From: Bacillus sp. N1-1 | Lineage (GTDB): Bacteria > Bacillota > Bacilli > Bacillales > Guptibacillaceae | NCBI RefSeq assembly: GCF_009818105.1 | Contig: NZ_CP046564.1 | Span: 1-64,000 of the forward strand | Direction of reading: 5' to 3' | DNA: 64,000 nucleotides | In this document: positions 17,726 through 26,459 of the stretch, in pieces | Layout of the letters: the number at the start of each line of letters is the position of its first letter | How positions within the stretch are numbered: the stretch's first letter is position 1 | Translations under genes and position numbers: made by a program | Notes under the pieces: model-generated | Databases searched by the model: none | Seen by the model: only the letters and a program-made list of their open reading frames with translations | Told to the model about the DNA's origin: nothing

Positions 17726-17760
17726 GTAGATAGGGGACTTTCCTCTATCTATTTTTTTAA
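17726..17760 (+). terminator. Intrinsic terminator after guaB
   Basis: Stem AGATAGGGGA (17728-17737) with TCCTCTATCT (17741-17750), one G-T pair, then a T-run. Confidence 0.85.
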
Positions 17761-17813
17761 TTTTATGTGTGATAGAATAGCGGTTATGTGAGACTTATTT
17801 GGAGGTGTAGGGG

Positions 17814-19154
17814 TTGAAAAACCTTGGTTTGAAAGCCATGACCGTAGCCATGGCGATGGTATTATTACTAGCAGGAACATTTGGTGGAGGCAATGCTGCA
17901 GAGGCTGCAGAGGCGCCCGACATCAAAGCGGAAGCATCAATCTTAATTGATGCAGATTCTGGGAAGATTTTATATCAAAATAATCCTGAATTAACGCTCT
18001 CACCTGCAAGTATGACAAAGATGATGTCGGAGTATTTAGTACTTGAAGCGATTAGTAAAGGTGAAGTTAGTTGGGATGAGAAAGTTACTGTAAGTGATAC
18101 GATTCAAAAGTTATCTCAGAACCGTTCTCTTTCAAACGTACCACTTCGTGTGGGTGAACAGTATACAGTTAAGGAATTATATGAAGCAATGGCAATTTAT
18201 TCTGCAAATGCTGCCACAATGGCCCTTGCTGAGCACGTTGCCGGGACAGAAGCGAAGTTTGTTGAAATGATGAATGCCAAAGGAAAAGAAATGGGCATGA
18301 AAGAATACAAGTTCGTGAATAGCTCAGGATTAAATAACAGAGATCTTCTAGGAAATCATCCGGCTGGTGATGCGGATGAAGAAAATATGATGTCTGCACG
18401 TTCAACAGGGCTTCTTGCATATCATCTTCTAAAAGATTATCCAGAAGTGCTTGAAACAACGAGTACTCCTGTGAAAGAATTCCGTGAAGGTACAGATGAT
18501 CAAATTACAATGAAGAACTGGAACTGGCTTCTTCCTTCACTTGTCTATGCAAATAAATACAAAGTAGAGGGCATCGATGGCCTTAAAACAGGTTCAACTG
18601 ATTTAGCTGGCTTCGCTTTTACTGGAACTGCTAAACAGGGGGATATGCGCTTAATTTCAGTAGTAATGAAGACTGACTCTTATGAGGCACGCTTCGAAGA
18701 GACCTCAAAATTGCTGAATTATGGTTTTGATCAATTTGAACAAAAAACAATCGTTTCTAAAGGCGATAAAGCAGATGGAGAATCTTCAGTTAACGTCGTA
18801 AAAGGAAAAGAAAAAGAAGTTGGCGTAGCTGCTGGAGAATCGTTTAATACCGTAACTGTAAAAAACACGGAAGATCCATTTGAGCTTAGCTACGAATACG
18901 ATAAATCTCTCCTTAATGAAGATGGGGAATTGACTGCACCAATTAAAGAAGGAGACCAAGTTGGAACAGTTGTCTTAAAAGCCACAGGGGAAGATTTTGG
19001 TTACATAACAGGGGACAAGGGTTCTTCAGTACCTCTTGTAGCAACTGAATCAGTTGAAAAAGCAGGTTGGTTTACCCTTACTATGCGAGCAATTGGTGGT
19101 TTCTTCTCTGGTGTGTGGACAAGTGTAGCAGATGCAGTGACAGGACTGTTTTAA
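17814..19154 (+). CDS. dacA: D-alanyl-D-alanine carboxypeptidase DacA (PBP5)
   Basis: Trims the terminal D-Ala from peptidoglycan peptides outside the membrane. The 446-residue precursor has a signal peptide (about 1-32, with an A-rich cleavage region), the active-site SMTK at 66-69, SAN at 130-132 and KTG at 258-260. The C-terminal 30 residues form an amphipathic helix (FFSGVWTSVADAVTGLF) for membrane attachment. The start is TTG at 17814, six bases after GGAGGTG. The position after guaB is as in B. subtilis. Confidence 0.97.
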   Translation: MKNLGLKAMTVAMAMVLLLAGTFGGGNAAEAAEAPDIKAEASILIDADSGKILYQNNPELTLSPASMTKMMSEYLVLEAISKGEVSWDEKVTVSDTIQKLSQNRSLSNVPLRVGEQYTVKELYEAMAIYSANAATMALAEHVAGTEAKFVEMMNAKGKEMGMKEYKFVNSSGLNNRDLLGNHPAGDADEENMMSARSTGLLAYHLLKDYPEVLETTSTPVKEFREGTDDQITMKNWNWLLPSLVYANKYKVEGIDGLKTGSTDLAGFAFTGTAKQGDMRLISVVMKTDSYEARFEETSKLLNYGFDQFEQKTIVSKGDKADGESSVNVVKGKEKEVGVAAGESFNTVTVKNTEDPFELSYEYDKSLLNEDGELTAPIKEGDQVGTVVLKATGEDFGYITGDKGSSVPLVATESVEKAGWFTLTMRAIGGFFSGVWTSVADAVTGLF

Positions 19155-19178
19155 CTGATAATAACAAGCATAATTGGT

Positions 19179-19216
19179 AAAAATACTCTTCGATAAGGTA
19201 ATCGGGGAGTATTTTT
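19179..19216 (+). terminator. Intrinsic terminator after dacA
   Basis: A 16-bp stem (19179-19194 with 19201-19216, two G-T pairs), loop AAGGTA, ending in a T-run. Confidence 0.9.
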
Positions 19217-19341
19217 CTAAATCTTTTACGAAATCACCGCACATGTGATAGGACAAGTCATAAAAAAATGTTACAATAAAAGCGTTTGATAGATGTCGTG
19301 TATAATAGACGTTTCTAAGTATAGATATGGGAGGAATATAG

Positions 19342-20229
19342 ATGAATCAACAAACAGGTACAGATCGTGTAAAACGTGGTATGGCTGAAATGCAAAAAGG
19401 CGGCGTTATTATGGACGTTGTGAATGCAGAGCAGGCGAAGATTGCAGAAGAAGCTGGTGCAGTAGCAGTAATGGCACTAGAACGAGTACCATCTGATATT
19501 CGTGCAGCAGGCGGCGTAGCACGTATGGCTGATCCTACAATTGTAGAGGACGTTGTGAATGCCGTATCCATTCCAGTAATGGCAAAATGCCGTATTGGTC
19601 ATATTGTAGAAGCACGCGTTCTTGAATCAATGGGCGTTGACTACATTGATGAAAGTGAAGTTCTTACGCCAGTTGACGAAGAATTCCACCTTGATAAACG
19701 TAAGTACACAGTTCCATTTGTATGTGGAGCACGTAACCTTGGTGAAGCACTGCGCCGCGTAGGTGAAGGTGCAGCAATGCTTCGTACGAAAGGCGAACCT
19801 GGAACTGGTAACGTTGTTGAAGCTGTCCGTCATCAGCGTCTTATTCAATCCCAAATTCGTAAAATTTCAAGCATGTCTGAAGATGAATTGATGACTGAAG
19901 CGAAAAACCTTCAGGCGCCATTTGAGCTTCTTCTTCAAATTAAAGAGCTTGGACGTCTTCCAGTTGTTAACTTTGCTGCTGGTGGTATTGCTACTCCTGC
20001 AGATGCAGCATTAATGATGGAACTCGGTTCTGACGGCGTATTTGTTGGTTCTGGAATTTTCAAATCAGATAATCCTGAGAAGTTTGCTAAAGCGATTGTT
20101 GAAGCAACAACTCACTATCAGGATTACGAATTGATCGCAAACATTTCTAAGAACCTTGGTATCGCAATGCCAGGAATTGAAATTTCTTCACTTAAGCCAT
20201 CAGACCGTATGCAAGAGCGCGGCTGGTAA
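19342..20229 (+). CDS. pdxS: Pyridoxal 5'-phosphate synthase subunit PdxS
   Basis: Condenses ribose 5-phosphate, glyceraldehyde 3-phosphate and ammonia into PLP. The 295-residue TIM-barrel protein has the near-invariant family sequence ([23 protein letters not shown] with a catalytic lysine, GEAGTGNV-like [14 protein letters not shown]). GGGAGGA at 19329-19335 fits the ATG. Its glutaminase partner pdxT follows after a 72-bp gap that holds a hairpin. It is cytoplasmic and acts as a dodecamer in the family. Confidence 0.98.
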   Translation: MNQQTGTDRVKRGMAEMQKGGVIMDVVNAEQAKIAEEAGAVAVMALERVPSDIRAAGGVARMADPTIVEDVVNAVSIPVMAKCRIGHIVEARVLESMGVDYIDESEVLTPVDEEFHLDKRKYTVPFVCGARNLGEALRRVGEGAAMLRTKGEPGTGNVVEAVRHQRLIQSQIRKISSMSEDELMTEAKNLQAPFELLLQIKELGRLPVVNFAAGGIATPADAALMMELGSDGVFVGSGIFKSDNPEKFAKAIVEATTHYQDYELIANISKNLGIAMPGIEISSLKPSDRMQERGW

Positions 20230-20239
20230 AATCATTGTC

Positions 20240-20265
20240 CCCCACCTGCGTAACGTAAGGTGGGG
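20240..20265 (+). promoter_or_regulatory. Intercistronic hairpin between pdxS and pdxT
   Basis: CCCCACCT (20240-20247) pairs perfectly with AGGTGGGG (20258-20265) around a 10-base loop. There is no T-run, so it is more likely an mRNA-stabilising or attenuating hairpin than a full terminator. The same stem sequence recurs in the metS leader (51392-51433). Confidence 0.6.
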
Positions 20266-20301
20266 TTCTTACTTAGATAAAGAGAAGGAGTCGAGAGCAG
20301 T

Positions 20302-20895
20302 ATGGTGAAAGTCGGGGTCCTTGGACTGCAAGGTGCGATCAGAGAACATGTGAAAGCACTAGAAACAAAAGAAGCAGAAATTATTGTCGTAAAACGTGTT
20401 GAACAGCTTGAGGATTTAGATGGACTCGTGCTGCCTGGTGGGGAAAGCACGACAATGCGTCGTTTAATTGATCAATATGGATTTCTAGAGCCGCTTAAGG
20501 CTTTTGCAGCAGAGAAGCCTATTTTCGGAACATGTGCTGGATTAATTCTTCTTTCAAAGCATATTGAAGGTGTGGATGGATCTCATATTGGCGTCATGGA
20601 CGTAAGGTCTAAAAGAAATGCCTTCGGACGACAGCGTGAAAGTTTTGAAGCACCGTTACCAATTAAAGGACTAGAAGAAGACTTTATTGGTGTCTTCATT
20701 CGTGCTCCGTATATTGAAGAAGTTGGAGAAGATGTTGAAGTGCTTGCTACCTTTAATGAAAAAATTGTAGCGGCACGTCATGGACGTTTTCTCGCGTGTG
20801 CTTTCCACCCAGAACTAACGGACGATGATCGCATGCATCAGATGTTTATTGACATGGTTTTGGAGTTTAAGAAAGAAGGACTTGCAACGGAGTAA
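20302..20895 (+). CDS. pdxT: Pyridoxal 5'-phosphate synthase glutaminase subunit PdxT
   Basis: Releases ammonia from glutamine and channels it to PdxS. The 197-residue class I-like glutaminase has the nucleophile in [10 protein letters not shown], the oxyanion segment [12 protein letters not shown] and the His-Glu pair in [10 protein letters not shown]. The ATG at 20302 lies 11 bases after AAGGAG, somewhat far; a GTG one codon later is an alternative. It is in operon with pdxS. Confidence 0.97.
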   Translation: MVKVGVLGLQGAIREHVKALETKEAEIIVVKRVEQLEDLDGLVLPGGESTTMRRLIDQYGFLEPLKAFAAEKPIFGTCAGLILLSKHIEGVDGSHIGVMDVRSKRNAFGRQRESFEAPLPIKGLEEDFIGVFIRAPYIEEVGEDVEVLATFNEKIVAARHGRFLACAFHPELTDDDRMHQMFIDMVLEFKKEGLATE

Positions 20896-20969
20896 CTTTT
20901 CGTGTAAATTATTACGTACCAAGAAGAAGAGAATTCTTTTTCTGCAAATGACGAATGATAAACGAAAAC

Positions 20970-21187
20970 GTTGACGGGAAATAGTAATAGATGTTCAATG
21001 CCAAGAGAGTCGATGTGTGGTGTGAATCGATCATTGAACCCTGTGAATCCATCCCTGAGTAGGAAGCTGAATGAAGTAAGCTTTCTCGGAGCAGACCGTT
21101 ATTCTGTTAAGAGGCAGACAATTGTCTGCAATCAGGGTGGCAACGCGGGTAGCTCTCGTCCCTTTATAGGGGATGAGGGCTTTTTTG
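20970..21187 (+). promoter_or_regulatory. Serine T-box riboswitch upstream of serS
   Basis: A complete T-box leader. Stem I is built on GTTCAATG/CATTGAAC with AGTA on its 5' side; the specifier loop GTGAATCCA gives the codon TCC (21048-21050), serine. The T-box AGGGTGGCAACGCGGG is at 21134-21149; its TGGC should pair with an uncharged tRNA ending GCCA. The terminator stem (about 21152-21180) with T-run follows. Uncharged tRNA-Ser(GGA) should favour antitermination and serS expression. Confidence 0.95.
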
Positions 21188-21263
21188 TATTCAAAAACCT
21201 TACTTTCACTCTAAATAGGTTTCCTTAACGCGTTTATCATTCATTAATAAAGGAGGAAAAAGC

Positions 21264-22538
21264 ATGATCGATTTAAAGTATTTGCGTAAAAATTTTGAAG
21301 AAGTAAAAGTAAAGCTATCAAAGCGTGGGGAAGATCTAGTCGGTCTTGATCGTTTTGAGGAGCTTGATCAGCGCAGAAGAGAGCTTATCGCTGAAACAGA
21401 GCAGTTAAAGGGGCAGCGTAATGAAGCTTCTAAAAACGTAGCGGTATTTAAACGTGAGAAGAAAGATGCCGATCACCTTATTAAAGAAATGCGTGAAGTT
21501 GGCGATAAGATTAAAACAATTGATGAAGAACTTCGCACTGTTGAGACAAAGCTTGAACAAATTCTTCTTCAAATCCCAAACATCCCTCATGATAGCGTAC
21601 CTGTAGGTGAGACGGAAGATGATAACATCGAAATCCGTACATGGGGAGAGAAAAATGATTTTGCTTTTGAAGCAAAGCCTCACTGGGATATCGCAACCGA
21701 TCTTAATATTATTAACTTCGAACGTGCAGCAAAAGTAACCGGAAGCCGATTTGCTTTCTATAAAGGTGCTGGAGCGCGTCTAGAACGTTCTTTGATTAAC
21801 TTTATGATGGATCTGCATGAATCTGAGCATGGCTATGAAGAGATTCTTCCTCCATACCTTGTGAATCGTGAGAGCATGACTGGTACTGGTCAGCTTCCTA
21901 AATTTGAAGAGGATGCTTTTAAAATTCGTGAAGAAGATTACTTCTTAATCCCAACAGCGGAAGTACCGGTAACAAACTTCCACCGTGATGAAATTATGGA
22001 CGGAGAAGATCTTCCACTAGCTTATACAGCTTACAGTGCTTGCTTCCGTTCTGAAGCTGGATCTGCAGGGCGTGATACTCGTGGACTGATTCGTCAGCAC
22101 CAGTTTAATAAAGTAGAGCTCGTTCGCTTTGTGAAGCCTGAAGATTCTTATGACGAGCTAGAAAAGCTTACCGGGCACGCAGAAAAGGTGCTACAACTGT
22201 TAGAGCTTCCTTACCGCGTTATGAGCATGTGTACCGCTGATCTTGGCTTTACTGCAGCAAAGAAATACGATATTGAAGTTTGGATCCCAAGCTATGGCAC
22301 GTATCGAGAAATCTCTTCTTGTAGTAACTTTGAAGATTTCCAGGCGCGTCGTGCAGGCATTCGCTTCCGTCGTGAAAAGAATGGAAAGCCAGAATTCCTT
22401 CATACGTTAAACGGCTCTGGCCTTGCGATCGGGAGAACTGTTGCCGCAATCTTAGAGAATTACCAACAAGAAGATGGCTCAGTTATTGTCCCTGAAGTAC
22501 TACGTCCATATATGGGTGGGCGTGAAGTGATTAAATAA
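21264..22538 (+). CDS. serS: Seryl-tRNA synthetase
   Basis: Charges tRNA-Ser. The 424-residue class II synthetase has the N-terminal antiparallel coiled-coil arm (about 28-105) that contacts the long variable arm of tRNA-Ser, then motif 2 ([21 protein letters not shown]) and motif 3 ([18 protein letters not shown]). AAGGAGG precedes the ATG. Expression is under the T-box directly upstream, and a terminator follows. No oddities are seen. Confidence 0.98.
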   Translation: MIDLKYLRKNFEEVKVKLSKRGEDLVGLDRFEELDQRRRELIAETEQLKGQRNEASKNVAVFKREKKDADHLIKEMREVGDKIKTIDEELRTVETKLEQILLQIPNIPHDSVPVGETEDDNIEIRTWGEKNDFAFEAKPHWDIATDLNIINFERAAKVTGSRFAFYKGAGARLERSLINFMMDLHESEHGYEEILPPYLVNRESMTGTGQLPKFEEDAFKIREEDYFLIPTAEVPVTNFHRDEIMDGEDLPLAYTAYSACFRSEAGSAGRDTRGLIRQHQFNKVELVRFVKPEDSYDELEKLTGHAEKVLQLLELPYRVMSMCTADLGFTAAKKYDIEVWIPSYGTYREISSCSNFEDFQARRAGIRFRREKNGKPEFLHTLNGSGLAIGRTVAAILENYQQEDGSVIVPEVLRPYMGGREVIK

Positions 22539-22544
22539 AAGTGA

Positions 22545-22577
22545 TAAAGAGCAGATTCATCTCTGCTCTTTATTTTT
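22545..22577 (+). terminator. Intrinsic terminator after serS
   Basis: Perfect stem AAAGAGCAGA (22546-22555) with TCTGCTCTTT (22562-22571), then TATTTTT. Confidence 0.85.
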
Positions 22578-22682
22578 AGATAAGAATCGTGTATAGTAAA
22601 AGAAGCTAATTTTCGACGAAGTTCTTCATAAATCATCAATTTACATACATGAAAAAACTTTTTAAAAAGTTTTGAGATATCG

Positions 22683-22711
22683 TTGACATTATTTTAAGAT
22701 GATGATATTAT
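22683..22711 (+). promoter_or_regulatory. Promoter for tRNA-Ser(UGA)
   Basis: Consensus TTGACA (22683-22688), 17-bp spacer, TATTAT (22706-22711), 36 bp before the tRNA. Confidence 0.8.
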
Positions 22712-22747
22712 ATTACTTGTCGCAGTTAGTTAATAACTTTTTCACAC

Positions 22748-22840
22748 GGAGGAATACCCAAGTCTGGCTGAAGGGATCGGTCTTGAAAACCGACAGGGGC
22801 TTAGTCGCCCGCGGGGGTTCGAATCCCTCTTCCTCCTCCA
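22748..22840 (+). tRNA. tRNA-Ser, anticodon TGA, with U at position 73
   Basis: A 93-base class II tRNA with a long variable arm, encoded CCA, and anticodon loop CTTGAAA giving UGA (reads UCN codons). Acceptor GGAGGAA (22748-22754) pairs with TTCCTCC (22830-22836). The discriminator base is T22837, giving TCCA, where bacterial tRNA-Ser normally has G73; the tRNA-Ser at 34299 has the normal GCCA. It lies after serS as in B. subtilis. Confidence 0.95.
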
Positions 22841-22888
22841 TTTACTAATTAATAACCAACGCGCATATAATTTGGAGATTATATTTCG

Positions 22889-22917
22889 ACCGCTGTCATC
22901 GCCGACAGCGGTTTTTC
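22889..22917 (+). terminator. Terminator after tRNA-Ser(UGA)
   Basis: Perfect nine-base stem ACCGCTGTC / GACAGCGGT (22889-22897 and 22904-22912) and TTTTT. Confidence 0.85.
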
Positions 22918-22941
22918 TATGTGCAATTATAGTAAGATAAG

Positions 22942-22971
22942 AAAAAAGCTATCCAATTGGATAGCTTTTTT
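22942..22971 (-). terminator. Terminator of dgk-dck (bidirectional)
   Basis: A 30-bp perfect palindrome with core GCTATCCAATTGGATAGC flanked by A6 and T6, three bases beyond the dck stop codon. It can act on both strands. Confidence 0.85.
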
Positions 22972-22974
22972 AGA

Positions 22975-23643
22975 TTATCGATTTAGTGAAGGGATTTGCT
23001 GAAACTTCTGTTCAATACGCTTTAAGATCAGTTCAACAGAAGAAGGATCATTCACAAGGTCATATTCATTGATATTCAAGCGAAGAATAGGACAAGCATT
23101 GAAGCTGTCGATCCAGTTCGTGTAGCGTTCGTACATTTCTTCCCAATAAGCAGTTGGCGTTTGTTGCTCCATCGGACGGCCTCGCTCTTTAATGCGATCC
23201 ACGACGTCGTCAAAGGAACCTTCAAGGTAAATCATGAGATCTGGATGTGGGAAGAAAGGCGTCATTACCATGGATTGGAAAAGGTTTGTGTAGGTGTCAT
23301 AGTCAACAGCCGACATCGTCCCTTTTTCATAGTGCATTTTTGCGAAAATGCCGGTATCTTCATAAATAGAACGGTCTTGGACGAAGCCGCCACCATATTC
23401 AAACATTCTCTTCTGTTCTTTGAAGCGTTCTGCAAGGAAATAAATTTGCAAATGAAAGCTCCAACGGGAGAAGTCATTGTAGAATTTCTCTAAATACGGA
23501 TTGTTATCCACTTTTTCAAGAGAAGTGCGAAATTGCAAAGCATTTGCAAGCGAGCTTGTAATCGTTGACTTCCCGACACCTACCGTCCCGGCAATTGTAA
23601 TGACGGCGTCCTGTGGGATGTTGTATTTTTCTCTCAGGTTCAT
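22975..23643 (-). CDS. dck: Deoxyadenosine/deoxycytidine kinase
   Basis: Phosphorylates deoxyadenosine and deoxycytidine for salvage. The 222-residue dNK-family kinase has the P-loop GTVGVGKST at 19-27, the DRS motif in FVQDRSIYEDTGIFAK and a lid region rich in arginine. Resemblance to B. subtilis Dck, and the same order after serS and tRNA-Ser, set the assignment. Its ATG overlaps the dgk stop by four bases (ATGA at 23640-23643), so the pair is translationally coupled. Confidence 0.92.
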   Translation of the reverse strand: MNLREKYNIPQDAVITIAGTVGVGKSTITSSLANALQFRTSLEKVDNNPYLEKFYNDFSRWSFHLQIYFLAERFKEQKRMFEYGGGFVQDRSIYEDTGIFAKMHYEKGTMSAVDYDTYTNLFQSMVMTPFFPHPDLMIYLEGSFDDVVDRIKERGRPMEQQTPTAYWEEMYERYTNWIDSFNACPILRLNINEYDLVNDPSSVELILKRIEQKFQQIPSLNR

Positions 23644-24281
23644 TTAACAGGGTCTCCTTCTTTCAATGTTTTTTCGAGGGATTGGAAGATGGTGTGCAAA
23701 TCTTCTTGATTGGACACAAAATCCATCTCATCACCATTGAAACGGAGCACAGGGATATCTGGGTGCTGTGCTTCAAATTCATGCATAAACCGTTCATAAT
23801 CAGATGAAAGACGTTCAAGGTAAGCAGGATCGATGCTTTTTTCAATTTGTCTGCCTCTTTGAGAAATTCGATTAAGCAGTGTTTCAAGGCTAGCATTTAA
23901 ATAAATAATGACGTTTGGTTCAGGCATTCCCTCGGTTAGAATGTCATAGATCTTCATATATTTAGAAAAGTGTTGGTCACTAAGTGTTTGTTGCGCAAAA
24001 ATCTTATTTTTAAAAATGTGGTAATCAGAAATAACCGGAAGCTTTTTTGATAAATGATGCTTCTCCATTTCTTCTAATTGCTTGTATCGATGGCTGAGAA
24101 AAAACATCTCGGTTTGGAAGCTCCACTCTTCAATGTTGTCGTAAAACTTCCCTAGAAACGGATTCTCTTCTACGATTTCTTGAAAAATTTCAAATTGATA
24201 ATGAGCAGCAATAGCTCGAGATAGGGAGGTCTTTCCAACTCCGATGGGGCCTTCGACGGCAATAAATGGGGTCTGATTCAT
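23640..24281 (-). CDS. dgk: Deoxyguanosine kinase
   Basis: Phosphorylates deoxyguanosine; first gene of the dgk-dck operon. The 213-residue protein has the P-loop EGPIGVGKTSL near the N-terminus, YDNIEEWSFQTEMFFLSHR and DYHIFKNKIFA, all typical of the Dgk branch (DYH in place of the DRS of Dck). A long purine-rich ribosome site GGAGGAGG lies about eight bases before the ATG at 24281; upstream in-frame starts lack one. Confidence 0.93.
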   Translation of the reverse strand: MNQTPFIAVEGPIGVGKTSLSRAIAAHYQFEIFQEIVEENPFLGKFYDNIEEWSFQTEMFFLSHRYKQLEEMEKHHLSKKLPVISDYHIFKNKIFAQQTLSDQHFSKYMKIYDILTEGMPEPNVIIYLNASLETLLNRISQRGRQIEKSIDPAYLERLSSDYERFMHEFEAQHPDIPVLRFNGDEMDFVSNQEDLHTIFQSLEKTLKEGDPVK

Positions 24282-24462
24282 TACGTATCCTCCTCCGTCG
24301 TTTCCTATAGCAGACCTTACATATCTTTTAATAGACAAAGATTATTGTAGCATACACCAGGATTGGTTGACAGGGTTAAAACCGGCAAGATATAGGTAAA
24401 AATAGCCTCTCTGTTTGATGCTAAAATCGATTGGGAAAGTAGGAAATAAAAGGAGTGAGATG

Positions 24463-25659
24463 ATGAACTCGAATCAAATCATAATTCTACTTTTTATCGG
24501 TTATTTAGTCTACACAATTGATAACAAACAAAAAAACTTTCCTGCCCCTCTCGTTTTATTGCTGATCGGAATCGGTCTTTCTTTTCTTCCATTCTTCAGT
24601 TCGGTACATATCACGAAAGACATTATCTTTGAATGGTTTCTTCCGGCCTTACTTTTTATTTCCGCTTATCAATTTCCATTTGCTCATCTTAAAAAGCACG
24701 CTGGGATTATCGCGGCATTAAGTACACTAGGCTTATTATTAAGTGCTCTTCTACTCGGAAGCTTACTTTATGTTTTAAGCGGACCATTCCTTTCCCTTTC
24801 GTTTGTGGGGGCGCTATTAATTGCATCAATACTAACGCCTACCGATCCGGTGTCTGTGGTCTCCATCTTAAAACAGGCATCAAAAGATCCGAAAATAGCT
24901 GATGTAGTTGAAGGGGAATCAATGGTGAACGATGGCACCAGTATCGTGCTTTTCACTGTGTTTGCTGGCATGTACCTTGGTGGTGAGAGCTTTTCCATTA
25001 GTTCGTTTCTTTATGACTTTGCTCTTGTGTCAATTGGAGGAGTTGCGATTGGGGCCATATTTAGTTGGATCGTGTGTCGTGCGATTTCGTTCACTCATCA
25101 GCGGCAATATCAGGTGATGTTAAGTATCGTTCTCGCTTACGGTAGTTTTTATGTGGCAGAAAACCTTGGTGTATCAGGTGTTCTCTCCGTCGTTGCAGCG
25201 GGAATTATGCTTTCATATGAACTGGACGGTTATATTAAAGAATCTCATTATCGAGAATACCTCAATAGCTTCTGGGAAGTCGTGGAGCCGAGTATTCTTG
25301 CCTTAATTTTTCTACTAATTGGTATTGAAACGACCAACTATCTAGACTTCGATCATTGGATCTTTGTTGGGCTCGTTTTTCTCGCTTCGATTATCGTGAG
25401 GTTCCTTGTCCTTGCTGGGATTATCAAATCGTTCTCAGCGTGGCGAAGTGAATTTAATTGGAAAGACATCTCCCTTGTTACATGGTCTGGCATTCGTGGA
25501 ACCATGTCAGTGGCGCTTCTTCTAAGTTTGGAATCGGAATATGGATCTGGTGATAGTACGCTCATCTCACTCACTTTTGGTGCCGTGCTGTTATCACTTA
25601 TTTTTCAAAGCGTAACAATCTATCCCATGTCTAGCTATTTTGAGAAAAAGGCGAGATAA
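24463..25659 (+). CDS. CPA1-family cation:proton antiporter (NhaP-like)
   Basis: A 398-residue integral membrane protein with roughly ten to twelve hydrophobic segments. The signature ILTPTDPVSVVSIL followed by EGESMVNDGTSIVLF is that of CPA1 Na+/H+ or K+/H+ antiporters, the ND pair being the likely ion site. It lacks the long cytosolic C-terminal domain of some relatives. AAGGAG at 24450-24455 is seven bases from the ATG at 24463, which is preferred over one codon earlier. It is not in the B. subtilis order here. The substrate ion cannot be read from sequence. Confidence 0.85.
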   Translation: MNSNQIIILLFIGYLVYTIDNKQKNFPAPLVLLLIGIGLSFLPFFSSVHITKDIIFEWFLPALLFISAYQFPFAHLKKHAGIIAALSTLGLLLSALLLGSLLYVLSGPFLSLSFVGALLIASILTPTDPVSVVSILKQASKDPKIADVVEGESMVNDGTSIVLFTVFAGMYLGGESFSISSFLYDFALVSIGGVAIGAIFSWIVCRAISFTHQRQYQVMLSIVLAYGSFYVAENLGVSGVLSVVAAGIMLSYELDGYIKESHYREYLNSFWEVVEPSILALIFLLIGIETTNYLDFDHWIFVGLVFLASIIVRFLVLAGIIKSFSAWRSEFNWKDISLVTWSGIRGTMSVALLLSLESEYGSGDSTLISLTFGAVLLSLIFQSVTIYPMSSYFEKKAR

Positions 25660-25749
25660 GTGCTGTGAGGTAATCGTTTTCTATCTTTTGCTGTTTTATG
25701 AAGCGAAACATAGCCTTTCTGAGCTAAATCGGCACTCGATTAGGGGGAA

Positions 25750-25837
25750 TTCCGCGATACTTCCGTTTTTTCCGCGAAAAGCTCATTTATTTCCGCGATA
25801 TTCAGGATATATCCGCGAAAATGGAATTAATTCCGCG
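25750..25837 (-). repeat. Phased CGCGGAA array (inverted) after the antiporter gene
   Basis: On the plus strand TTCCGCG at 25750, 25770 and 25791, ATCCGCG at 25811 and TTCCGCG at 25831, spaced 20, 21, 20 and 20 bp. This is the same motif and phasing as the arrays after both rRNA operons, in opposite orientation and with unrelated spacers. The 25660-25749 stretch before it holds nothing recognisable. Confidence 0.8.
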
Positions 25838-25852
25838 AACGAGCAGGGAGGG

Positions 25853-26363
25853 CTCCGTTTCTAAACGCTCGTCTCCGCTTTTCGTGTCTAGCCTGCAGAG
25901 GGCAAGTCCTCGAGTCGCTTCAGCATTCCATCCGAACACAAAGAACGTGTCCATATGGAATGCTTCCAGCGCTTGTCGGACTTAAACGCCCACTTCCGCT
26001 TTTCGTGTCTAGCTGCGCGGGCCAAATCCTCCGGCTGTTTCGCTCATTCGAATGAGACAAAAAGCGTCTCAATCTCATGAGCTCCAACATCCTGCGGATT
26101 TAAACGGGCCCGCTCCGCTTTTCATATCTAGCTGCAGTGGGCAGACACTCGGTCACTTCACCTTTTCATCCGAACACAAAAACCGTGTTCAAATGAAAAG
26201 GCTCCAGTGCCTGCTGTGTCTAAACGCCCACTTCCGCTTTTCATAAGATCCAGCTACGACTCGCAGAAACTCCGATATTTCACTCTTTCACCAGAACACA
26301 AAAATCGTGTTCTAGTTCAAGAGTTCCAATATCTCCGTTTCTAAACGCTCGTCTCCGCTTTTC
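25853..26363 (+). repeat. Tandem array of four 120-bp structured elements
   Basis: Five copies of a terminal box (TAAACGcccaCTTCCGCTTTTC-like, beginning at 25862, 25983, 26101, 26221 and 26342; periods 121, 118, 120, 121 bp) delimit four units. Each unit has an inner stem-loop around a conserved ACAAAAA-type loop and an outer six-base stem ending at the box: AAGTCC/GGACTT, AAATCC/GGATTT, AGACAC/GTGTCT and AGAAAC/GTTTCT. A 31-bp exact direct repeat marks the two ends (25853-25883 and 26333-26363). No gene lies in 25660-26459. Confidence 0.9.
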
Positions 26364-26459
26364 ATTTAATGCGTTATGGCTTTAGCAGATGTTCTTGAAA
26401 GGAAATGGAAAAAGCTATACGTTTAAGCTGAGTGACAAACTATTTTTGGAGGGATGATT

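Noticed and set aside
20971..21228. 85-codon open frame across the serS leader
   Set aside because: It overlaps the T-box riboswitch and its terminator, which explain the conservation there.
23161..23807. Plus-strand open frames opposite dck and dgk
   Set aside because: Antisense to well-conserved kinase genes, with no ribosome site or recognisable product.
26052..26246. 64-codon open frame in the repeat array
   Set aside because: It runs through the structured repeats, has no ribosome site and no conserved coding pattern between units.
25853..26363. CRISPR array, suggested by regular repeats
   Set aside because: The period is about 120 bp, the 'spacers' fold with the repeats, and there are no cas genes.
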